Assembly (NCBI GenBank): GCA_947247005.1
Contig: OX365959.1
Span: forward strand, 39,097,097-39,161,096
Length of the DNA: 64,000 nucleotides
Source: Spisula solida
Taxonomy: Eukaryota; Mollusca; Bivalvia; Venerida; Mactridae
Reading direction: 5' to 3'
Made by a program: the position numbers and the translations under genes. This document shows, piece after piece, positions 36,401-43,755 of this stretch. Within the stretch, counting starts at the first letter, position 1; each line of letters starts with the position of its first letter. The notes under the pieces are model-generated. The model was given only the letters and a program-made list of their open reading frames with translations, was not told the origin of the DNA and did no database searches.

Positions 36401-37199
36401 TACGTGTGAATGAAGCACCCACAAAACGAAACCCGGACAACTGCGATCGTAGCCAAGTTGAAGTCCGAATCCCGGCGGAAGCTGGGTTAAAAAGTGATGC
36501 TGTCGGTTGGTGAGCCACCAGCTAGTTAAGTAATGGTAACCGTTGGCCCATCTCTGTCAGCTGCCTGGCAATAAGAGATTCGGAAGGTACAGTGCGCATG
36601 GAAGACAGGTGTCTCATAAGTCAAATCGGCTGGCCCTTTCTATAACAGTGACACTATGTTATAGAAAGAGAACGCAAACTCGAGGTTGTCTTATTTATAA
36701 AACATATATAAACAACCACGAGTTAAGTTTTTCTTTCTGACTTATATCATTGGCTGTCACTTTGTAAACATAAAGCTTGTCCAAATTTTTACAATGCTGA
36801 CCGATTAACATGTCCAATGAAAATCAATAGCACGGTGTTGTGATTTTAAAGTTGTGGACTCCCATACAACTCGACCACGAAAATCGATAGAGGTCACGTT
36901 GACCGAAGTAAAGTACAATGAAGTTGTATGTATACAGTGCAGGATTATCCTGCACTGTAGTAATTGCACTCATTCCTTTGAAAATAAAGACACACCCCAT
37001 CAATTATCATCGGATTTAGCCACACCGCCTCATTTAACATCAATGTAAATTGCCGTAGCCATGATATAAAATAAACAAAGTCTTTACCTTTTTGTACATA
37101 CTGATTTATATAGAAATCCACAAATATAATAAATGCAATCAATAGTAACTTACCTGCTAGCAATAAGCCAATTACAGCGATTTGCACTAATATATACAT
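18414..37199 (-). CDS. Secreted 12-cysteine protein with GPI-type C-terminus (5-exon model)
   Basis: Exons on the minus strand: 37,199-37,154; 25,313-25,118; 23,596-23,433; 20,673-20,565; 18,618-18,414. Every junction has GT donor and AG acceptor and all phases join (720 nt, 239 residues). Residues 1-16 are a signal peptide; 17-65 a Gly/Pro-rich stretch; about 80-210 helical and cysteine-rich. Cysteines are at 35, 41, 80, 89, 97, 130, 142, 155, 171, 180, 186 and 210, an even 12. N110-G-S is an N-glycosylation sequon. The C-terminus (about 223-239, ASIFTVAIAVLSLVKLV) is a short hydrophobic tail after a small polar segment, as in GPI-anchored proteins, so the product is probably on the cell surface. 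The spacing vaguely recalls DUF19/T20D4.11-like secreted proteins; I do not claim membership. Exons 2-5 are well supported. Exon 1 is chosen for signal peptide, ATG and phase, with an 11.8-kb intron holding a LINE. Confidence 0.68.
19082..19350 (+). repeat. tRNA-derived SINE, longer copy (family S)
   Basis: Pol III A-box TAGCCTAATGG (19,095-19,105) and B-box GGTTCGATCC (19,138-19,147) lie in a tRNA-like head. Its anticodon-arm region resembles a CGA (Ser) tRNA. A body with AAAAATGGTACCAGAAATTC and AGCATAAAAGGGACACTGGC follows. The same head and body are at 26,519-26,670. It lies in the last intron of the GPI-type gene. Confidence 0.75.
19420..19975 (+). repeat. Dispersed hairpin element family B, copy 2
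   Basis: A hairpin at 19,425-19,535 (ACGTTCACTGATGTGTAAAC and complement) is followed by about 340 bp shared with 3,230-3,566. A further block ending in CGTCTTAGCCAATCAGAATG is shared with the copy at 45,088-45,565. CRE near 19,664 and a CCAAT box near 19,934. Confidence 0.7.
20016..20054. repeat. C-run and CA microsatellite
   Basis: A run of about 13 C's followed by imperfect (CA)n with AAACACACAC interruptions. Confidence 0.9.
20700..21095 (+). repeat. Hairpin-CRE element family C, copy 1
   Basis: A long imperfect hairpin (20,707-20,875, arms about 80 bp) has an apex TCACGAGTGCGTAGCACGAG. An inverted pair ATTCTAACAT (20,876) and ATGTTAGAAT (21,084) follows, enclosing CRE octamers near 20,927, 20,987 and 21,001 and a CCAATCAG box. 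The whole unit recurs inverted at 43,786-44,185, and a diverged relative lies at 21,700-22,052. It lies in intron 3 of the GPI-type gene, next to exon 4. Confidence 0.75.
21575..21699 (-). mobile_element. Possible LINE 3' end
   Basis: On the minus strand the segment ends GTCAATAAATTGAATTGAAA, an AATAAA followed by a short TTGAA repeat, as at 3' ends of non-LTR elements. No coding part remains. Confidence 0.35.
21700..22052 (+). repeat. Hairpin-CRE element related to family C
   Basis: Hairpin arms (from about 21,703 and to about 21,843) enclose an apex CACGAAGACCGTAGGTCTGA. The ATTCTAACAT (21,862) and ATGTTAGAAT (about 22,043) pair then frames two CRE octamers (near 21,947 and 21,965). The arms share little with copy 1, but the order of parts is the same. 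Confidence 0.65.
22060..22203. repeat. Long hairpin
   Basis: Inverted arms of about 60 bp (TTGACTTATGTTGAGGTGAA with a matching complement near 22,180) around an apex GATGACGAAGTC. A CRE octamer follows at about 22,477, and a second small hairpin lies at 22,512-22,560. Confidence 0.65.
23187..23332. repeat. Long hairpin with CGCTACGCGC apex
   Basis: Arms of about 70 bp (ATATTTGTTTGTTTTGATTG and complement) enclose ACTCGCGCTACGCGCTC. A CRE octamer follows at about 23,373, some 60 bp before the 3' end of exon 3 of the GPI-type gene. Confidence 0.75.
23680..24240. repeat. Bivalve-type dispersed repeat with two internal copies
   Basis: Blocks with GGGCAAATAACTCATAAATA ... AGGGTTACCAG near 23,780 recur as GGGCATATAAATCCATAAAT ... 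AGTTATCAG near 24,090. The segment starts AGAGCACCGCCTACGAGTGC. This phrase is, from general familiarity, common in molluscan non-coding DNA. Non-coding, in intron 2. Confidence 0.45.
24531..24937. mobile_element. MITE with AGGTGCTGCCT termini, copy 1
   Basis: Left end AGGTGCTGCCTCAC and right end (reverse complement) AGGTGCTGCCTAAC are inverted repeats. Flanks are TCAA and TTAT, possibly a decayed TTAA. A second copy with intact TTAA flanks is at 44,303-44,820. Confidence 0.55.
25436..25585. repeat. Inverted-repeat MITE
   Basis: GATATTAAATATTGATCTTA and GAATAAGGATAGCCAATCAT on the left are complemented by ATTGGTTGTCTTTATCC and GAGATCAATATTGAATACCA on the right, giving about 145 bp with terminal inverted repeats. 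It is 120 bp upstream of exon 2 of the GPI-type gene. Confidence 0.55.
26519..26670 (+). repeat. tRNA-derived SINE, short copy (family S)
   Basis: A-box TAGCCTAGTGG (26,533-26,543) and B-box GGTTCGATCC (26,576-26,585). It is nearly identical to the 19,082 copy until AGGGAAACTGGCTTCT, then unrelated. Confidence 0.75.
27548..27740. repeat. Dispersed repeat family D, copy 1
   Basis: Blocks TCAATAAATAAACAGG, ATAATATAAACACTGCA and CGACTGACCGCTTGTTATTA recur at 52,445-52,510, 58,975-59,190, parts of 62,985-63,065, and 63,885-64,000. The copies lie mostly beside the TRIM-like gene. Confidence 0.55.
28016..28105 (+). repeat. tRNA-like Pol III unit (SINE head or tRNA pseudogene)
   Basis: TGGCTCAGTAAG (A-box-like) near 28,022 and AGTTCGAATCC (B-box-like) at 28,081-28,091 are followed by a T7 run at 28,098-28,104, a Pol III terminator form. 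The acceptor stem is not clearly paired. Confidence 0.5.
28222..28315 (-). repeat. tRNA-like Pol III unit, opposite strand
   Basis: On the minus strand TAGCTCAGTGG (28,300-28,290) and GGTTCGAATCC (28,233-28,223) are good A and B boxes. The 56-bp gap between them is long for a tRNA without an intron. T-rich runs follow. It points towards the unit at 28,016, about 120 bp away. Confidence 0.5.
28573..32049 (-). CDS. LINE ORF2: apurinic-type endonuclease plus reverse transcriptase
   Basis: This nicks target DNA and copies the element RNA. Counting from the TTG at 32,016: an endonuclease/exonuclease/phosphatase domain at about 1-275 with N7, the 'LETH' Glu34, GDFNAR (145-150), a 'VIDYVIS' Asp (241) and SDVH (266-269). 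A basic linker follows. The reverse transcriptase lies at about 500-780, with 'NYRPITLLS', 'AFIDFQKAFDSVW', 'GLRQGENLSPILFSLF' and the catalytic YADD. A C-terminal Cys/His motif (CNLCDLNEIGDEFHYLFNC, near 1080-1100) is zf-RVT-like. No AUG exists before Met142, inside the endonuclease, so translation must start on a non-AUG codon, re-initiate or arrive by readthrough of the ORF1 UAG. The frame stays open from that UAG (12 codons before the TTG). The first conserved residues follow immediately. Confidence 0.93.
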   Translation of the reverse strand, partial: DCHGGSINIDKLTFCCLNVCGISAKLNIPEFLYFVSQFDIFSCLETHLDDIDIVDIENFDVFTKNRKQNVLKKSGGIATFVKSSISEHFSIIDTNCEYVQWFKISKVLFNTDEDIVFGTVYVPPENSKYFSQILYDDFYSELGLFNTENKYVMLMGDFNARTGLLNDITEVDNTMLDALDISNDLLNDTNLAQEIKHNGMLFTRSSQDTTVNRFGRDLTSFCKTNEMVILNGRAFNDKNQGKYTCSNTSVIDYVISSTNAIHLFSCFDTLDFCPLLSDVHCPISFELKKGIITQTDPRPPSNDEHIKRWSNDHCQQFIDNIDTVNIESIIQQLESENMDKNAINSIVSSVEQVILNSAKNTFGTYNNNNHAKTRIPKNNKKWFDNECKSARSDFHKLKRKYSKCKNDVNRNDMINASKQYKRVIRKSVVNYKRQFKKKIRNMRTKSPRDYWNYVNSINSKSKHVSADLETLHDFFKDLNTNNVRDDENVEPTFPDVDLENNLNSEITVPEINKAINKLKNFKASGLDRISNEYLKHSGNVMMPLYHKLFNKILETGIMPDSWLVGSIVPIYKNKGDTDKPENYRPITLLSCMGKLFTAILNDRLNYFLETNNLLNPNQAGFRKNHSTVDNIFVLHILSEYCKHKKKKLFCAFIDFQKAFDSVWRVGLWAKLLKYNITGNFLNIIRNMYNDIKSCIVVNGQKSNFFQCSRGLRQGENLSPILFSLFLNDLEHYMLNQNLSNLEIVDNDIDIFLKIVVLLYADDTVIFANTEEELVSLLNTFHEYCTTWKLDINYEKSKILVFGDKQGRRRNISVNNNVIETLDNFKYLGIFFSKNRQFAVTKKYAVEQAKKALFCLYRKIRNLDLPIDCQLKLFDNTVVPILTYGCEVWGFGNLSMIEKVHTDFLKHILHVKKSTPHTMLYGDLGRFPVINAIKKRIIGFWYNLIISENKISSSLYKIAFSDSIKNNKSYQWLNNVKSILDECGLSYVWLNQNYQYSRNLLLHNIEKSLSNQFAQNWNSDVNESNKCLNYRIYKTDHKLENYFDILPDFHLKSFISYRMCNNYLPIETGRWSNTERQNRKCNLCDLNEIGDEFHYLFNCTYFNNDRKKLIPHVNSRNKNCLTYCIIMSENDRSKLINICKFITKVLKICKHPPGIQNTP
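32050..33087 (-). CDS. LINE ORF1: coiled-coil RNA-binding protein, L1 ORF1p type
   Basis: 345 residues from ATG at 33,087. A Ser/Thr-rich N-terminus (1-55) is followed by a long coiled coil (about 75-180, with repeats of LDKLDKLDKLDE). An RRM-like region follows (about 185-270, 'NLIFLNVEEE', 'RVHRIPTRP', 'RPIVAKFTYFKDRE'), then a basic C-terminal domain (about 270-335). This is the order of the L1 ORF1p/Transposase_22 family, which forms trimers and coats the element RNA. It ends in UAG at 32,052-32,050, in frame with ORF2. A four-codon ATG...TAA mini-frame in a strong Kozak context (GCCATGG) begins at 32,042 in another frame. Confidence 0.88.
   Translation of the reverse strand: MDPSMMSTPSTPVPGRSTQIKRLRSTLSSDSSIDGELSYLDLDTGRVHPATKEADNVTITTTQYDALMAKVVRLEKGLGKLDKLDKLDKLDEMEISFKTMTVKVHDLETRLNLTETTTRELQHSVSFTSDQYDSVSEQQVINQTKLKTHDDAIDNMNRENDELRRSMNELKDLNAELKAELVDMKCRNMRDNLIFLNVEEEMQEKNGKRFENTEYVLHKFLNNKLKINDVCFERVHRIPTRPDAQNRHNGPRPIVAKFTYFKDRELVRRSSYLLARTSYGINEQFPAEIEQKRKELYPLLRHFKKQKKRAVLVKDRLFVDGSEVRAGDVNLPDERNNAPNVNTRL
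33088..34635. other. Probable LINE 5' UTR and intron sequence
   Basis: AT-rich, no coding. Some part next to 33,087 must be the 5' UTR of the LINE, but its boundary is not visible. No promoter motif was recognised. Confidence 0.4.
34636..34720 (-). repeat. tRNA-like SINE head, degenerate
   Basis: On the minus strand TTTAGTGCAGACGG (34,703-34,690) and TGGTTCAAATTCCC (34,657-34,644) are degenerate A and B boxes in a tRNA-like frame. The arrangement resembles other 'GCAGACGGTAACGTTCAGGA' SINE heads. Confidence 0.45.
35280..35990. repeat. Cluster of GGTACCCTCTCAGT motifs in both orientations
   Basis: Motifs of the type CGGTACCCTCTCAGTGC occur near 35,420, 35,449, 35,470 (variant), 35,849 and 35,872 on the plus strand. 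They occur as AGAGAGGGTACCG near 35,930 and 35,962 on the other, so the outer motifs face each other. The segment starts with TAGCAATACCACGTGACTTT (35,363), which is also the terminus of the foldback element at 42,716-43,115. Confidence 0.6.
35991..37153. other. Intron 1, 5' part
   Basis: A possible SINE-like segment lies at 36,440-36,680 (no clean A/B boxes). Hairpins lie at 36,638-36,670 and a perfect 27-bp inverted repeat at 36,933-36,959. No exon was recognised. Confidence 0.35.
37154..37199 (-). CDS. Candidate first exon (signal peptide) of the GPI-type gene
   Basis: ATG at 37,199 opens 15 codons of a hydrophobic leader (MYILVQIAVIGLLLA) ending one base into a codon at a consensus donor GTAAGT. 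The next exon's first two bases (GT) complete a glycine codon. No other signal-peptide exon with this phase was seen between here and 25,313. A DNA transposon begins 193 bp upstream (37,393), so the promoter is probably within or next to it. Confidence 0.5.
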
Positions 37200-37392
37200 T
37201 TTCTATACTTTGTATTCTATTTGAGCACACTGCGTATCTTCAGCAATCGTGAAATACTAAAAGTTATAAATTTATCAAGGTAGGTGGATTCTTGTCCAAT
37301 CAAAATCGATTACATTTTAAACAGGTTTACATTTATATACATTTCCGTAGACGCACTGGTGCGTACAAATCATTATTTGGGTACACATTACT

Positions 37393-39923
37393 ATGGAAGC
37401 CCTGGAGGGCACTTTTGACTTATGACTAATGACTTATGACTTGTGACTTGCGTAGGCCCCAGGGTGCACTTTTGACTTGTGACTTATAACTTGTGACTTG
37501 TGACTTAGGAGTTGTGACCAAACAAACTATAAATATATTTGCATGCTTTATTTTTCCCTTACGCCCAACAATAACGAGGATAAAAACGGATGATACGTGA
37601 ATCGGATTTTAATATATATAGCAAGACAGGTAAGTCAGTTTTAGTTGTTTGATTAAATAACAATTGTTCACGGAATTACACTCATTCTACTACATAAGAG
37701 TTAGTTTAAAATTCTTCTTTATCGATATGTTATTGCAAACAAAGTTAGCGTTGACGTTGCTATAATATATTTCCAACTTTAGATTATAATTTTAGCGTCA
37801 CAATCGTGACGAATATTTAGGTTAAGAGGAGTGAATAGAATGACCAGTGTAATTAAAATGTTTGTTTGTTTTTGCAGGTGGAGATAAATGAAATAGCTGT
37901 CGTGGAATCCTGAAAATATCTCTTGTGGAATATTGCATAAAAGGCTGTTAACAACTCTCTTACTGTAATGGACAGAAATGCATATACTTACAATAAACCC
38001 ACACAAGTTGAGCACAATATTATTGTCTCGTTATGGACCTTCATATACTCAAATAGAAGTTATGGTTGATATAGTCGAGAGAGAAATACAAACCGATCTG
38101 GACTGACTGGCACAAATAAGAATGTGTTCGATATAGGATCTCTAAGACCCTGTACCATGATATAGTACAACACCAAAACCTTGATGATATACATGTACTC
38201 CAATTGATTTTGGGATGTTGGAAAGGCGTGTGTTTAATTCAGAAGTTCACCAATTTACAGCATATTCCATGATTTAAAATATTTGTATAACTAATTATGC
38301 CATGTTGTTAGTCGGTATTGTTATGCTGAGCCACTTGAGTATAATTTCATGTGTATGTTGCTCTATTAATTTTGACATGCATGTCTAATGCTTCATTTAA
38401 TCGTAAAGTAAAGCATGGTTATAACGTCTGTTTTATTTCTGCATTTCAAGTAAGATTTTGATTTGTGACTTATGACTTATGACTTGTAACTTGTGACTTG
38501 TAACTTGTGACTTGTGACTTGTGACTTGTAACTTGTGACTTGTGACTTGTAACTTGTGACTTGTGACTTGTAACTTGTGACTTGTAACTTGTGACTTGTG
38601 ACTTGTAACTTGTGACTTGTAACTTGTGACTTGTGACTTATGACTTGTGACTTGTGACTTGAGACTTATGATGTGTAAAATGTGACATACACACTACCTT
38701 TGATAAAATTATAGACAGCAAAATGTATCATTATAAGTGTTATTATTATAAATGTTGTAATTTAATATGAGTTTGTTATCCTTCGTTTGTTATCAGTATC
38801 CATTAAAGCCAAACTCTTGGAATGATATTTAATCATGTAATTGACAGTGTTTTTGGTCTTTGCTTTATATTGTATACAAAGTTAACTGAAATACAGTATT
38901 ATGTTGTAAAAGATGAACGGTAGACAAAAACACATTTGCAAATGACAACTTTGAGTCTGTTGCATTACATAGTTTCAAAGTTTATTTAAAATAAATTCCA
39001 CATAAATCAATATAAGATTGTTTAGGTCAAATGTATTTCAAAACATGACAAAATGGCGTATTATTTCTAAACATGTCTGACCGACATTACATCTATGAAA
39101 TTAAACTTATGCGAATAATATAAAGCCATCTTGAAAAGCTTAGTTCGTAGGCGCCGTAAATGTTAATGTATTGATATCCACAACTTGGAATTGTCCGCAA
39201 GACCTTATAATGTTCTACTTCACAATTATGGTACATACATGTAACCCAATCACATTCAAAATCTATTCTAGCCCATAGTGTCACACAATTGCCAAGTTTA
39301 CATTTGAGCCGGTTGCTTTGCTGGGTTTTAAGACATACAGGTAATTAGGTTTGCACCGCCACATCATTTGTCGAACCAAACGCACCGAACACACACACAC
39401 AACACGGACATTCCATTTTCTTCACCTGGAAAAATGTAGATGAACATATAATTATTAATACATGTACATCAACAAAACTTAAAGTCTAATTCATTATACC
39501 ATGTATGATCCGAACTATCCATTACAAATGATAACGAAAAGGAAGCAAACCATAATAATTATGTATGCACATGTACTCGTATAAAACACAGCTATGCCAG
39601 GGGAAATTATGCTATTACATGAAGGGTATTCTAGTTGATTGTGTTAACCATTCAGAATAACGGGTCGGGCCTTCAACAATGATGATTTCAATCAAACAAA
39701 ACTAATACCGACTTACCTGACTCACTATAGACTATTATCAGGTAATTCCGATTTAGACATCATCCTTTACCATCCACGCTGTCCAAAGAAGTGCGCGCAG
39801 ATTTATTTATAAAATGTAAGTCACAAGTCGTAAGTCTCAAGTCATTAGTCACAAGTTCTAAGTCACAAGTCATAAGTTACAAGTCACAACACCTAAGTCA
39901 AAAGTGCCCTCCAGGGCTTCCAT
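37393..39923. mobile_element. 2.5-kb non-autonomous DNA transposon with 8-bp target duplication
   Basis: The two ends share a perfect 30-bp inverted repeat beginning ATGGAAGCCCTGGAGGGCAC. They are directly flanked by identical ACATTACT octamers (37,385-37,392 and 39,924-39,931). Inside each end lies an array of 10-bp units (GACTTGTGAC, GACTTATGAC, GTAACTTG), and a third such array sits in the middle (38,455-38,690). An 8-bp duplication fits hAT, P or related superfamilies. No transposase frame is present. Insertion is 193 bp upstream of the putative start codon of the GPI-type gene. Confidence 0.88.
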
Positions 39924-39999
39924 ACATTACTATATAATGAGATATCGCTGGTGGACGTCTGAAACGATGTCGCATCGTATATAGCGGATCTTGCATTAG

Positions 40000-40113
40000 T
40001 GCTCATTACATACGAGTTTTATTAAACGAGTGGACAAAATGATATGACACGAGGCTTTGCCGAGTGTCATATTGTTTTTGTCGACGAGTTTAATAAAACT
40101 CGTATGTAATGAG
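40000..40113. repeat. Long hairpin next to CREs
   Basis: TGCTCATTACATACGAGTTT and its exact complement frame an apex ATGACACGAGGCTTTGCCGA. CRE or near-CRE sites follow at 40,226 and 40,253. Confidence 0.8.
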
Positions 40114-40496
40114 CACGAATGTAGGATTCTATTTATTACATAACCTTAGAGAACGCTCGTTATCATTCAAAATGATGATGTACGCTGCATAGGTTTCAGA
40201 CATAATTAAGCGGTACAAAGAGCGCGACGTCATGGCGACGTTGTTTTTATCCTGACGTCATGGGCCGATCAAGGCATGGATTGGCTTACGTCGCGTCAGA
40301 CTAATTTAAATATTTATTGCACGGTCTGGGAGTGTCGAACGATATTTACGGCACGGCTTTGCGGCACTTTCGGGACCGCAGGTTATGTGATAAAGTAAGA
40401 TAATTATGGGTGTCGAAGTACGATCGTATAGTGTAGTCTAGCTTATGAATACCACAACATTAGATCTAGATAAGAAGATACGATATTTCGAAATGC

Positions 40497-40855
40497 CCTT
40501 CCGTCCGTCCGTCCGTCCGTCCGTCCGTCCGTCCTTCCTTCCTTCCTTCCTTCCTTCCTTCCTTCCTTCCTTCCTTCCTTCTTCCTTCCTTCCTTCCTTC
40601 CTTCCTTCCTTCCTTCCTTCCTTCCTTCCTTCCATCCTTACTTCCTTCCTTCCTTCCTTCCTTCCTTCCTTCCTTCCTTCCTTCCTTCCTTCCTTCCTTC
40701 CTTCCTTCCTTCCTTCCTTCCTTCCTTCCTTCCTTCCTTCCTTCCTTCCTTCCTTCCTTCCTCCCTCCCTCCCTCCCTCCCTCCCACCCTTCCTTCCTTC
40801 CTTCCTTCCTTCCTTCCTTCCTTCCTTCCTTCCTTCCTTCCTTCCTTCCTTCCTA
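40497..40855. repeat. Pyrimidine tract: (CCGT)n, (CCTT)n, (CCCT)n microsatellite
   Basis: About 360 bp of near-pure pyrimidine on the plus strand: (CCGT) about 8, then (CCTT) with a few changes and a (CCTC) block near 40,762-40,785. Frames of 65 and 143 codons across it are low-complexity artefacts. Confidence 0.97.
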
Positions 40856-41552
40856 ATTACTACAAAACAACCCTAGCCTACTCAGTCTTACATGATCTAC
40901 GATTTTGTCTATGCTCATATATACGTATACAAATAACAAGCACACAACATTGTGTTACGTCAGGTACACGACGGCTTTTTCATATTTCATTTGTTAAACA
41001 TAGTTTGTACACTATCACTCTCTATAGTGTTTTGAATCAACAAATGAATGCTAGGAGACAAGCGAGTAAAAATCTCACAATAAAACACAGGTTTGTACTA
41101 TAGGCATACGGGTGGGCTTAAACATTTGTTTTAGCTGAAAACTGAAACTAGGTCATTTCGCTTTTTATGCCCACGCCACAAGGGCGGGTATATAGATTCA
41201 TTATAGCTGAAACTGGGGCTATTAGCTTTTTTTTAGTTTAAACTATACAGTAGGTCATTAAGATTGTTTGTAACTGAAACTAGATCTTTCAGCCTTTAGA
41301 CAACTGGGACTTGGGCTTTCGGCGGTGAAATTCATTTTTCTAGTACATGGTTTTCAATAGAAGATAATATGCATGTAAAATGATAATACAAATATATATA
41401 AAAGCAATACGAACATATTTTGACAATATTTCAGGGCAGAAAAAACAATGTTCACTTACGGTATCTCGAAAATGCGTTTAACACCACCTACCACCTAAAA
41501 AGTATACAATGTATTATAACAAAATTACCAAGAAAAAGAATAAATAGAGGAT

Positions 41553-41706
41553 ATTTGTTAATTTTGGTGTAAGATCGAATTATATTTCACCGAGTGATTA
41601 CAGAAAACCAATATTTTCACGAGTGGCGTAGCCACGAGTGAAAATTCAATTTTCTGTGATCACGAGTGAAATAAAATTGATCTTACACCAAAAATCAACA
41701 AATTTT
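41553..41706. repeat. Long hairpin with GGCGTAGCC apex
   Basis: TTGTTAATTTTGGTGTAAGA and complement frame TTTTCACGAGTGGCGTAGCC and its continuation. CRE sites follow near 41,758 and 41,802. Confidence 0.8.
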
Positions 41707-42130
41707 CTGTTTATTATATGCCTCAATTGCCCTTAAATATGTGACGTAATTATATATGACGTCATTATGACGTAACGCATATTTTAAAGCCCGGCGCCGC
41801 TGACGTCACGTTTCTTTTTCTGCATGATACTGGAACCAGCTTCTAAAACAGTGAAAATAACAAAGTGGTAATTTCACTGTTATTTTAACTGTTATTTTCA
41901 ATGAAAAATCTCCATAATCCATTGAAAGCAAATAATAAAACAAAATATGCTCACTCCGGAGTCAATGCAAATTGTGTTACGAGTCTCTTGCACACTTGTG
42001 CTGTGGTACAAAAAACGTTAACTGTTCTACTGATCATTTTAACAATACAATCATGTCCACACACTTGCTAAAAGATGCAGTATGATGAATTCATTTTGGG
42101 GATAAGTGTGCATAGGCTTGCTTGAAGTAT

Positions 42131-42713
42131 TATAATAATAATAATAATATCTTTATTTATGACACGCAAATTCGTGAAGCGTTCCGTATTTTTCAAAAAT
42201 CAAAAAAAAAATAAAAAAAAAATCTTCATTTAGAGAAGGTAACATGTACAGACATGTGCAATAGACGAATTCACATACATCTTAGTTTAAACAAGGCCTT
42301 CTATAAATTAAAAAAAAACACACATGTTATTTTTGACAATCACTCAAAGTACATGTACACACATACGATTAGTAAACAATTTAAGTATCCAATTTCGTTA
42401 TTTCCAACATAGATAATTGAAGTCATACATATATGTTATAAATAATTTTGTTTGCGTAATAAGAAATGTTTTACTGATTTTTTGAACGAATTAAGTGATG
42501 TAAGCAGACGAATGTTTGTTGGGGTTATATTCCACATATATGCAGACAAATATGAGAAGGACATTTTCATGTAGTTTATGTTGTGTTTAGGTGTCACTAA
42601 GTCATTGTTACTAACTGATCTAAGGGTGTATGTATTATTACTGGAAAATGACAATAAATTTGAAAGATAATTAGGAGCAAGATTTTTATGGACTTTGTAA
42701 ACCATTACAACCA
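42131..42713 (-). mobile_element. 5'-truncated CR1/L2-like LINE, ORF2 C-terminus and 3' UTR
   Basis: The minus-strand frame ending at 42,436 encodes about 90 residues of a reverse-transcriptase C-terminus: 'YKVHKNLAPNYLSNL', 'RSVSNNDLVTPKHN', 'MKMSFSYLSAYMWNITP' and 'SFKKSVKHFLL'. These match the usual 'LAPxYLxxLL ... FSYxxAxxWNxLP' ending of CR1/L2-type elements. About 300 bp of 3' UTR ends in an AATAAA-like TAAATAAAG and an (ATT)n tail at 42,131-42,152. The upstream side is cut at about 42,713, where a foldback element starts. Confidence 0.8.
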
Positions 42714-42715
42714 GG

Positions 42716-43115
42716 CTAGCAATACCACGTGGCTTTTGACTACAGTTACAAATTTGTAAACATTCGAACACAAATATAGCCATACGTATTTTATTTCTTC
42801 ATCGATTTCTATAAAATATACGCCACGCTATGGGGAAACGTATTTGCTTTCCATGAAATATGATATCTTTTTGAACATTTTTACCGATTTTTCCATTACC
42901 CTGTGAAACCTACACAAGGTAATGGACAAAACGGCACAGCCGCTGAAAAAGATTTAATATTTCATGAAAAGCAAATAATTGCCCCCTTAGCGTGGCATAT
43001 ATTACATAAAAATCGATGAAGAAATAAAATACTTATGGCTATTTTATTTTCCAATGTTACAATTTCTTCTTGTAACTGTAGTCAAAAGTCACGTGGTATT
43101 GCTACACTGACAACT
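42716..43115. mobile_element. 400-bp foldback element
   Basis: Arms of about 185 bp (42,716-42,900 and 42,925-43,115) are imperfect inverted repeats starting TAGCAATACCACGTGGCTTT. The same terminus is found alone at 35,363. No target duplication recognised. Confidence 0.7.
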
Positions 43116-43755
43116 CTATGATTACTGGTATTGGGGATTACGGGTGCAATCGGAACGGTCCGTACGGCATTTTTACGGGATCAAATACCATGAATGTATC
43201 AAGCGTATGATCCAGCAGCTTTCTTTCTTAAATCCTACGCAGAAGAAAATGGGCCGAAGAAAATAGACCGTAACTTATCAGCAACGCAAATATCAAAATA
43301 TGTTTTATTGATTAAACAATACAATTTCGCTACACTCCTTGAGCATAAACACGCAGCTACGCAGCGCTTGCTTGATGGGCGTGTATTCCATTGAAGCACT
43401 GTTTAAATCTGTCATGATGACGTCATGGCGAAAGACGTTAAAATGGCGACGTTCTATTTACACCCGAGAGATGATTCGCAGAGATTGTCCGAGGTGTCCC
43501 GGTTGTTACGGGTGATGCGTTCAATGTCTGTTATATGGAAAAAGGTTTAACATTTCCATACATAACCCTATTTTTTATATATCGTATTACTATAGGAAAT
43601 ATTTGTATTTTATATCCGTATAGTACTAAATTTTTAAAGTTCATTACGATAGAACTGTTTGTTCAATTTAACATGCTTTATAAAAAAAATCCGCCAATTA
43701 ACGTAACGTCTATTGTGCATGACGTCACGTCCGTTGTTTTCATTTATATGTATTT

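Noticed and set aside
39340..39430. Short cysteine-rich minus-strand exon (ATGGAATGTCCGTGTTGTGT) after a TTCCAG acceptor
   Set aside because: Only 23 codons, inside the 2.5-kb transposon and partly a CA microsatellite. No partner exon found.
40438..40876. Lys/Glu/Arg/Gly and Pro/Ser/Leu/Phe low-complexity frames
   Set aside because: They are translations of the CCTT microsatellite.
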